Shown here: positions 7,811-13,709 of the stretch, piece by piece
Numbering within the stretch: the stretch's first letter is position 1
Layout of the letters: every line of letters starts with the position of its first letter
From: Acanthamoeba lenticulata
Lineage: Eukaryota > Discosea > Longamoebia > Acanthamoebidae
Assembly: GCA_002179805.1 (NCBI GenBank)
Contig: NAVB01001838.1
Span: forward strand, 1 to 13,709
Length of the DNA stretch: 13,709 nucleotides
Direction: 5' to 3'
The notes under the pieces: model-generated
What the model saw: only the letters and a program-made list of their open reading frames with translations
Told to the model about the DNA's origin: nothing
Database searches by the model: none
Position numbers and translations under genes: made by a program

Positions 7811-9004
7811 TCACTGTCCACTCGGCTGCTGTTGGTGCCTGCGCGCCCATTGCCGCATGTCCCGGGTACCGTCCTCAGCCGCCTTGGCACAGGCCTCGTC
7901 CCACGGACAGCCGTTGGCTCGCGCCCACTGGACCACCTCCGGGTGGCCTTCCCTGGTCGCCAAGGTGCATACCTTCTCGTCCCACGGGCAGCCGTTGGCA
8001 CGGGCCCACTGGAGCACCGCGAGGTGGCCGCCCTTGGCCGCCTCGCTGCAGGTCTTTTCATCCCACGGGCAGCCGTTGGCGCGCAGCCACTGGAGCACGG
8101 CCAGGTGGCCGTCCTCGGCCGCCATGGAACAGGTCCGCTGGTTGCACGGGTAGCCATTGACGTGAAGCCACTGGAGAGCGGCCAAGTGGCCGCCCTGCGC
8201 CGCGTAGGCGCACGTGAGCTCATGCCCCCAGCAGCGGCAGCCGTTCTGGTGCGCCCACTGGAGGACCGCCAGCTTTCCGCTCCCGGCCGCCTTATCGCAC
8301 ATCATCGTGTCCCATGAACAGACACCGTTGGCGCGCAGCCACTGGAGCACGGCCAAGTGGCCGCCCTCGGCCGCCTCGGCGCAGGCGCCCACGCCCAACG
8401 GGCAGCCGTTGGCCCGCAGCCACTGGAGCACGGGCAGGTGGCCGCCGCGGGCGGCCGTGGCGCTGATGCTCTGGTCCCACACCGCGCCGTGTTGGCGGGC
8501 CCACTGGAGCACGGCCAAGTGGCCTCGCGCAGCGGCCTGCGCGCAAATCATGTTCTCCTTCCGCTTGTTCCACGTGCAGCCGTTGGCCCGTAGCCACTGG
8601 AGCACGTCCAGGTGACCGCCCGCGGCGGCGTACATGCAGGTCTTCTGCTCGCCGTCGCCGCGAGGGCAGCCGTTGGCCCAAGCCCACTGGAGCACGTCCA
8701 AGTGGCCGTGCAAGGCGGCCTGGGCGCAAGTGCTCTCCTTCCACGGGCAGCCGTGGGCCCTCAGCCACTGGAGCAGCGCCAAGTGGCCGCCCTGGGCGGC
8801 GTACTTGCAGGGCTGGTGCCGGGAGGTTGCGCGCTCCTCGCGGTGCACCTCGCGGGGGACAATCCGGCGCCAGGCGCGGCATACAGCCCGGCAGGACACG
8901 AGCGAGTTGGGCTGGACGTGGCCGAGGATGACGCCCACGAGCTCCTCCATGAGGTCTTCCATGCCCACTACCCCCGTTACCACTTCTTCCGAGTGCGTCT
9001 CCAT
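7811..9004 (-). CDS. F-box protein with about 12 ankyrin-like repeats
   Basis: Single-exon protein of 397 residues. Residues about 16-48 (EDLMEELVGVILGHV...VCRAWRRIV) form an F-box, which in known proteins docks onto SKP1 in an SCF ubiquitin ligase. Residues about 66-390 are 12 units of 26-29 residues with consensus C-x-x-AAxGGHLxVLQWLRANGCPWDE. This is a divergent ankyrin type abundant in Acanthamoeba and in giant viruses that infect it. The repeats would recruit a substrate; no target can be inferred. The last unit (TRDMRQWARRH) is degenerate and closes the array. The frame is open upstream of the chosen ATG. A phase-matched 38-bp intron (9061-9098, GTAATC...CCCGCAG) could add a tiny exon at 9099-9105 and 21 acidic residues, but such an intron is very short. 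The gene ends 48 bases from the oppositely oriented remnant, and its start is 137 bases downstream of the BTB gene on the same strand. Confidence 0.9.
   Translation of the reverse strand: METHSEEVVTGVVGMEDLMEELVGVILGHVQPNSLVSCRAVCRAWRRIVPREVHREERATSRHQPCKYAAQGGHLALLQWLRAHGCPWKESTCAQAALHGHLDVLQWAWANGCPRGDGEQKTCMYAAAGGHLDVLQWLRANGCTWNKRKENMICAQAAARGHLAVLQWARQHGAVWDQSISATAARGGHLPVLQWLRANGCPLGVGACAEAAEGGHLAVLQWLRANGVCSWDTMMCDKAAGSGKLAVLQWAHQNGCRCWGHELTCAYAAQGGHLAALQWLHVNGYPCNQRTCSMAAEDGHLAVLQWLRANGCPWDEKTCSEAAKGGHLAVLQWARANGCPWDEKVCTLATREGHPEVVQWARANGCPWDEACAKAAEDGTRDMRQWARRHQQQPSGQ
7840..8810. repeat. Tandem coding repeats (ankyrin-like units)
   Basis: A series of about 78-87-bp units encodes the ankyrin-like repeats. 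The commonest core on the plus strand is CGGGCAGCCGTTGGC followed by CCACTGGAGCACG. Units near 7890-8110 are the most alike, suggesting recent expansion or gene conversion at the 3' end of the gene. Confidence 0.8.
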
Positions 9005-9102
9005 CTCCTCTTCCTCTTGCTCTTCCGGTAGCTCAACTCCAGAACAAAGTAATCGGCACCCTGCGGGAACAAATAATGTCCAAAGGAGATTAGATTACTT
9101 TC

Positions 9103-9116
9103 CATAAATATTTAAG
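9103..9116 (-). promoter_or_regulatory. Possible TATA-like element for the F-box/ankyrin gene
   Basis: The minus strand reads TTAAATATTTATGG about 100 bases upstream of the ATG at 9004. It is an isolated AT-rich block in a GC-rich region, between the stop of the BTB gene and this start. If it is a TATA box, transcription would begin near 9075, which supports the start at 9004 over the alternative small upstream exon. Confidence 0.3.
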
Positions 9117-9141
9117 GGAGGGGCATTTAGGCGCTGAGGTC

Positions 9142-11151
9142 CTAGTGGCTGGCGCTGGTGGACGTGTGCTGGCGCCAGTCAGGTGGCAGTCTCACGGCGT
9201 CTGCCCGCTTGAACAACGCCACCAAGTTCTCGGACTCGTGCCGTCGCACCAGATGGTGCAGAATGAGAAGTTGCATCTCGGCCGGCAGACCGGCCACGAC
9301 TGGCGCTTCCCGCTCATAGCGAGGGCGCCCCGTGGCGGCATCCACCGCCGTCATCAAGAGGAACGTCTTCAACTCGACTCGCAGCTGCGTTGCCGCCCCA
9401 ACAGCGAAGAAGAGGTCAGTGACACGACAAACACAGACCAACCGCCACTCGCTGCCTCCGTACCTTGGGAGAGAGCACTGCCATGTCGCCGATGAAGCCC
9501 CATCCGGCCAGGTGTCGCCTGAACTCGCTGGTGGTGCTGGCGAACAGGCGCGTGTAGGCCTGGGCCTTGATCTGTGCCTTTCGCTCGCCACACACTGCCC
9601 ACTCGGTCACGCGCCTCTGGGTCTGTCACGCCGCGACGTGCGCAAGCAAGCGACATGAGAATGTGGCCGCGCAGTGGTTGTGGACAGAAGAACAGACGAA
9701 CGAACGAACGAACGAACCAGCTGATCCGCCTCGCGCAGCCGCGCGTACGTGAGGCCTCGGGGGTGCTCTGCAAAGTCGTAGCGCCGCAGTTGCTCGTAGA
9801 ACTCGTCCAGATACTCGCCCAACGTGTACAGCTCGCACCAGTTCTGCCTGTGTTGCACACAGCGTGAGACACAAACAACAACAACGACAAAAATGACGGC
9901 AGCAAGTGGACACGCGCGTGCACCTGGCGCGAGGGAAGGCGATCCGGCCTTCAGGCGTGACGGTCACATGGTAGAGCGGCGTCATCAAGCAACACGCAAA
10001 CGGCACAAGCGGGTACTTCCTCGGGAACCACACGCGCAGCACAAACTGGCCGCCTGACCACCCACGCAGTCCGAATTCAGCTTCAGCTTCACACCGCACA
10101 TGGCTACCCCACCATTTTGGTCAACAAAAAGTACAAAAGAAGAAAACAGAAGATGGGCTTCAGACAAGTCGGTACCCTTGAGGCGCGGGAGGTTGTACTG
10201 CTCGCCAAGCATGAGAAGCTCTACGTAGGCGTCGGCCTCGAGCTCCGACCGTATGTCGTCGGTGTAGAGGTATTCGACGAGCTGAAGGAACACGTCATGC
10301 CGGGCCTCGGGGATCTCGATGACGCGCTGCTGGCCCTCTTTCATCGGCCCGTACAGCATGGCGCGAAAGACAGGACAGCGCACGGCCAGGACAGCCCGGT
10401 TGCAGTAGATGGGCTTGCCCTCGACCATCACAGCCAAGTCGCTGAGCTCCTTGTTGTGGAAGAGCGCCCGCACGTCGTCGAGGAGCGTGCCCTTGGGCAC
10501 GGCCGGTCGAAAGGCGCGCGCATTGAGGCTGTAGTTGCGGAGGATGCACAAGTCGTGCTTCTCCTCCAGGTAGAAGACCTTGCCCTGAGCCGACGGTTTG
10601 TCCTGTGGCTCGAGGGTCACTTCGAGGAAGGCATTAATGTCGTCGTCGCTGTGCACGCACGACTCGGCAATCACGTTCATGCTCTCATCGTACAGGGTCT
10701 GGCGCCCGCCAAGAAGATGCAGGCACAAACATGATTACTTGCGCCTTGTTGGTGGAGCCGAGTACTCGGCTCCTTAGGGGAGAGGGAAGGACATACGACA
10801 GGGTGGCCTGGTCGTTTGGACATCCAGGCATTACCCGCTATGCGCACGTTGAGCAACTCGACTGGCTTAGCAAACTCAATGCGAAAACAAAGCAGCTTGT
10901 TGATGGATGAGAACGACACCCATTGATCGTTCTACGCACGGGGGCATTGGTGAGTGGTGCAAGGAAACGAGGAAGATTCAACGCATGTGCACCTTGAAAG
11001 CGTCTGTGTGATTATGTGAGGTGATCTTGCGGCTCGTGGCCGACCACGCTCCCGTGCCGATCGAGTAGGTGCGGTCCACTTGGCCATGCACCAAAGTGAT
11101 CGACTTGGGAGTCACCACATCCTCAAGATTTGCTTCCTGCTGATGCTGCAT
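9142..11151 (-). CDS. BTB-domain protein fused to a catalytically dead E2-like (UEV-like) domain
   Basis: Seven-exon model of 503 residues: 10993-11151, 10797-10931, 10176-10698, 9924-10086, 9718-9847, 9464-9622, 9142-9384; all phases agree. Residues 1-165 are an unrecognised, probably beta-rich region (FRIEFAKPVELLNVRI suggests a galactose-binding-like fold). Residues about 170-272 are a BTB domain (FHNKELSDLAVMV, then FRAMLYGPMKEGQ, then LVEYLYTDDI, then LGEQYNLPRLK); BTB proteins are commonly Cullin-3 adaptors. Residues about 273-370 match the middle and end of the ubiquitin-conjugating fold: GGQFVLRVWFPRKYPLVPF, then PLYHVTVTPEGRIAF, then NWCELYTLGEYLDEFYEQL. The position of the catalytic Cys (GxIC) is Ala322, so it should not conjugate ubiquitin. 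The E2 N-terminal helix is not visible. Residues about 455-490 (GLPAEMQLLILHHL...) resemble an F-box helix pair. Start: first ATG of the conserved-looking exon; the frame is open further upstream. The exon 3-4 acceptor is ambiguous (10086 or 10080). Confidence 0.78.
9696..9717. repeat. Tetranucleotide microsatellite at a splice donor
   Basis: GAAC/GTTC is repeated about five and a half times inside intron 5 of the BTB gene (9623-9717). On the transcribed (minus) strand the repeat starts exactly at the donor, so GTTCGT is reiterated every four bases. Confidence 0.8.
10754..10773. repeat. Perfect 20-bp palindrome in a BTB-gene intron
   Basis: The two half-sites GGAGCCGAGT and ACTCGGCTCC form an uninterrupted inverted repeat. 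It lies in the intron at 10699-10796, 18 bases downstream of the donor on the minus strand. In RNA it could form a hairpin; in DNA it could be a symmetric protein-binding site. Confidence 0.8.
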
Positions 11152-11881
11152 CTTTCGCGGTTTGCTTCTGCAGAGGCCAGTTTTTGAAACTTCCCTCAGC
11201 TTCGCCCTTCCACGAAAAGCAACTCTGCTGAAACAAAAGACAGACAGGACCACTTCAAGAGGGCCCGTACGGGCAAGAGTCCGTTGCTGGACTCGAACCT
11301 GGCCACCCGGGTTGCCACCAGGAAGGCCGCTTCGCAGCTTGGGCCGCGGTGTGGTGGGCGCCACCTCTTGTTTCTTACTCCAACCGAAATTTCGGTGCTG
11401 GGGCTAGGGAAGGCGAGGGCCCTGGCAGGCCGCAGTTAGAGGTCCACCGGTGACCCCCAGAGCTCTGACGGGCGATCGCCGGGTGAGCCAAGAGCAGGAG
11501 CTGCCGCGGTTGTGATGGCGATCTGAGAGGGTTCTGTTGGGCAGAACAAAGGGTTGAAACTGTCTGGCACAGCTCCCCATGCCCAATCCGGAGCCCTGTA
11601 GTTAGGTGGTGGCGATGGTGAGCTGAGATAGCGTGCAGGATAGTAGCCCGCATCGAAGGACCTGTAATGACACACTACTCCGCCCGGTGACACGGACGAA
11701 TGACGCCCGAGGCATTCTCTCTTCTCTCTTCTTGTCTCTTGCACTCAGATAGCAAACAGCCAACATTGTGAGCATAGAACAACAGCTCAACACGGACCAG
11801 GCAGTTGTTTGACGGCAAGGCAAACCGCTGAGCTTGAAAGATCGTCACATAAGGAGCTGTACAGAAAGATAAGCCAGCAAG
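11152..11881. other. Divergent intergenic region between the BTB and GATA genes
   Basis: These 730 bases separate two divergent start codons. The minus-strand frame of the BTB gene remains open to an ATG at 11364, but that stretch is Arg-, Pro- and Gly-rich and I regard it as 5' UTR. Two short perfect palindromes occur: 12 bp at 11263-11274 (GCCCGTACGGGC) and 14 bp at 11383-11396. No coding exon, tRNA or transposon is recognisable. Confidence 0.5.
11383..11396. promoter_or_regulatory. 14-bp perfect palindrome ACCGAAATTTCGGT
   Basis: An uninterrupted inverted repeat with an AT core in a GC-rich intergenic region, 232 bases upstream of the BTB start and 486 upstream of the GATA start. The form suits a dimeric DNA-binding protein. 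No function is shown. Confidence 0.35.
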
Positions 11882-12852
11882 ATGAACACACTTGTACACC
11901 CTGATGACAACATGAGCCTGGCCGATCCCCAGTCATGGACGACAAACGACGACGCTGCCATGGTGGAGAGGCGTCTTGCTCTCCGAAATGTACATGTTTT
12001 ACTGGCCATGCTGTGCGAGGTTGGCAGACTGTGGAGCCTAACTTTGATCTCTTGCCAGTTGGCCACGGCGGCCGACAAGCTGTCGCGCATGAGCATGGCC
12101 GCCGGTGTGGGCTCAGGCCAGCTCCCAGACCACGACCAAATCATGCAGAGCCTGGCGGACGTGATGTCGTCCATCAACCACCTGTGCCAAACCTACCAAC
12201 TCAATCCACCGCCCGCGGTTGCTGTTCCGCTCCCATCGGCTTCCTCCCTCGAGCTGGCCCTCCAAAGGACGTCCTCGTCTGCCGAGTCCACCACCAATTG
12301 CGCGCCAAGGCGCAGCCGCTCCTGCGGACGAACCAAGCCAGGGAAGGCCTGCCTCGAGTGCGGCCGGCGAGACACAGGTGCGCCACCGCCCCTTCATCCC
12401 CCTTCCGTTGGGTTGATGGCTGATCGTCCGTGGCGTGCAGCCCAATGGAGGCGGGGCCCGCTCGGCGTGTCAACGTGCGCCTCCCTTCCACGAAGATCCT
12501 CTTTGGTCATGGTGGTGGAGAGCTGGGGGGTCTGACCTGGCAAAGGGCATTATCACGATGCAGGTTGTGCAACGCCTGTGGCATCAGACATGCGCGGGTC
12601 ATGAAAAAGGTGCTGCGGCAGCAGGACTTTGCCGCCTCGCCGGGCTGCACGCCTCCTCTGCCCGACGAGGCGGACTCGCCTGCGGCGTCTGCGGTCGGCG
12701 TCCGTCACAACGTGGGCGAGGAAGAAGACGAGGCAGGGCTAGCCCTTCCTCTAAAGACGCTAGAGGCCACCGGCCTTTCCTACCACCGCGGTGCCACCAG
12801 CGACCAACACCCCAGCACCCTCAGGTCTTCTGTTTATGCACTTCTCAATTAA
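11882..12852 (+). CDS. GATA-type zinc-finger protein
   Basis: Probable transcription factor of 272 residues binding (A/T)GATA(A/G) sites. Exons are 11882-12377, 12441-12474 and 12564-12852; introns are 63 and 89 bp, both with GTGCGC donors and GCAG acceptors, in phases 1 and 2. The finger is C157-LE-C160, 18 residues, then C179-NA-C182 (CX2CX18CX2C, the class IVb spacing common in plants and some fungi), containing DTAQWRRGPLGVST and continuing LCNACGIRHAR into a basic tail (MKKVLRQQ). It is rebuilt exactly only if both introns are removed, which strongly supports the model. The usual TPxW is TAQW here. Residues 1-150 are helical then Ser/Pro-rich with no recognised domain; the C-terminal 80 residues are acidic and low complexity. 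Start: first ATG of the frame. The 3' end overlaps a possible antisense gene. Confidence 0.9.
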
Positions 12853-13121
12853 AACGTCATGTGTCTTGTTCTTCACCATGTTCTCGACAAACGCCTTCAT
12901 TGCGTTGAACAAGTAGAAGTACGAGAAGGAGTCTGGTGCGCGCGTAGCGGAGTCCGCGCGTCTCTCTCTCTCTCTCTCTCTCGCCGCGCCGGCCGGGTCG
13001 TCCTTGCTTGCTTACTGATGATGACGTCCTTGTGGTTGCGTTTGTTGTACACCCGGAAGCGGCCAAAGGAGAAGCGTGGAAGGAGGAGGCCGCCGTCACT
13101 GCGCGCCTTCCGTGCTCTGTC
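12760..13121 (-). CDS. Possible spliced gene, unrecognised, antisense to the GATA 3' end
   Basis: Two minus-strand blocks have the codon bias of this genome. 13016 to about 13121 encodes a basic stretch ending FGRFRVYNKRNHKDVII. 12760-12932 encodes NSFSYFYLFNAMKAFVENM, then VKNKTHDVL, to a TAG at 12760. They join in phase across an 83-bp intron (12933-13015) with a consensus donor GTAAGC and acceptor CACCAG. I do not recognise the family. Codon bias is lost after about position 12865 on the way to the stop, so the true end may be nearer, perhaps through a further short intron, and the upstream start is not found. It may be a gene fragment. The stretch 12760-12852 overlaps the last GATA exon on the other strand. 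Confidence 0.3.
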
Positions 13122-13315
13122 CTGCCACCCTTCTCGTTTCACCCCCGTCACCTCTCCTCCTCTTCCTGCATCTTCCTCATCTCTTCTTCGTGCCCTCTCT
13201 TCACACCTTCGCTCTCCACCTCCCTCTCTTCGAGCCTTCCCTCACGCCAAAAGCAAGTCGAAAGAAAATAACAACAACAACAAGGTTGTTGGGCTTCTGG
13301 GGCCGGAGCGGGCGC
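12853..13315. other. Region between the GATA and serine palmitoyltransferase genes
   Basis: Both neighbours end here (convergent), so 3' UTRs are expected. AATTAAAA at 12848-12855 may serve as a polyadenylation signal for the GATA gene. Apart from the possible minus-strand exons at 12760-13121, the stretch 13122-13315 is CT-rich on the plus strand and holds only a short AAC repeat (13270-13283). No RNA gene is seen. Confidence 0.4.
12961..12982. repeat. (TC)11 dinucleotide microsatellite
   Basis: Eleven uninterrupted TC units lie inside the inferred 83-bp intron of the possible minus-strand gene, where the transcript would read GA repeats. Confidence 0.95.
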
Positions 13316-13709
13316 TCAGTGCGCCGCCACCTTGGCCGTAGCCGCCTCCTCCGACTCGATGTTGCCATACTTGAGCATGAGCCGGTCGCCGATCGCGCTG
13401 ATCGACTCCAGAGCTCGCTCGAGCTGCTCCTTGGTGTGGCCCGCCGACACGCAGAACCGCGCGCGGGACCCGAGGAGTGACGTCGCCGGGAACCCGACCA
13501 CCACCACAGCCAGCTGTATATACACACACATACGAGATGGAGTCGATCAGCAATCGTGGCGGTGATGAAGTGGACGGTGAAAATCATGTTGGGTTCTATG
13601 CCAAGTGCGTACGTTCTCCTCGAGCGCAGCGCGAGAGAAACCGGCGATCTTGGCGGGGTGGAAGAGCATGAGCGGGATGACGGGCGAGTCTTCGCTGCCG
13701 ATGATGCGG
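13316..13709 (-). CDS. LCB2: Serine palmitoyltransferase subunit 2, C-terminal part (partial, runs off right edge)
   Basis: Last two exons of the LCB2/SPTLC2 subunit. Serine palmitoyltransferase is a pyridoxal-phosphate enzyme on the ER membrane that condenses serine with palmitoyl-CoA, the first step of sphingolipid synthesis. Exons are 13613 to beyond 13709 and 13316-13513, with a 99-bp phase-0 intron (GTACGC...ATACAG). The upstream exon encodes [15 protein letters not shown], then [16 protein letters not shown]. The last exon encodes the signature [19 protein letters not shown], then [15 protein letters not shown] and GDRLMLKYG, with a TGA stop at 13316-13318. In the family this is the C-terminal subdomain; the PLP lysine lies upstream, outside the window. 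The final 16 residues are Ala-rich and specific to this copy. Confidence 0.92.

Noticed and set aside
7811..9004. Possible CRISPR-like or satellite array, from the regular spacing of similar blocks
   Set aside because: The repeats keep an open reading frame throughout and encode ankyrin-like units; the spacing is codon-based and the genome is eukaryotic.
11289..11299. Minus-strand GGTTCGAGTCC, a perfect RNA polymerase III B-box
   Set aside because: The flanking bases do not form a T stem (CCAGG against CCAGC), no acceptor stem pairs and no A-box sits at the right distance, so it is not a tRNA.
11152..11364. In-frame upstream ATG extending the BTB protein by 71 residues
   Set aside because: The extension is low complexity and Arg/Pro/Gly-rich; the ATG at 11151 begins the plausible coding exon. 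Not excluded without a transcript.

Overview
The window looks like nuclear DNA of a free-living amoeba, most likely Acanthamoeba or a close relative. Genes on both strands are GC-rich with strong G/C at third codon positions. They are cut by many short GT-AG introns (about 55-120 bp) and lie close together. The content fits: a small RhoGEF, a cytochrome P450, a Cache-domain sensor, an F-box protein with the NGCPWDE-type ankyrin repeats typical of Acanthamoeba and its giant viruses, a BTB protein and a GATA factor. No organism name can be proven from the sequence alone.

Layout. (1) 1-1408, minus: first nine exons of a RhoGEF (complete DH domain, start of PH), running off the left edge. (2) 1834-3108, plus: a TauE/SafE (TSUP) membrane transporter in three exons, with one apparent GC-AG intron. 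(3) 3191-3394, plus: an orphan C-terminal piece of an amidohydrolase, bracketed by degenerate direct repeats. (4) 3585-5458, minus: a CYP152-type P450 (fatty-acid peroxygenase family) with a long tail carrying two Cys-Pro motifs. (5) 5995-7029, plus: a secreted Cache-domain protein that stops before any membrane or output domain. (6) 7640-7763: ankyrin-repeat debris with an inverted junction. (7) 7811-9004, minus: F-box plus about 12 ankyrin-like repeats. (8) 9142-11151, minus: a seven-exon BTB protein whose C-terminal half is an E2-like (UEV-like) domain without the catalytic cysteine, followed by an F-box-like helix pair. (9) 11882-12852, plus: a GATA zinc-finger protein whose finger is spread over three exons, including a 34-nt microexon. 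(10) 12760-13121, minus: possible exons of an unrecognised gene overlapping the GATA gene antisense. (11) 13316-13709, minus: the last two exons of serine palmitoyltransferase subunit 2, running off the right edge.

Together: this is ordinary, mixed eukaryotic gene content, not an operon or a mobile island. The most unusual part is 7.8-11.2 kb, where two same-strand neighbours both look like ubiquitin-ligase adaptors (F-box/ankyrin, and BTB/E2-like). The BTB/E2-like fusion is the best candidate for something undescribed. All multi-exon models were assembled by hand from reading frame, intron phase and domain continuity. No transcript evidence was available.
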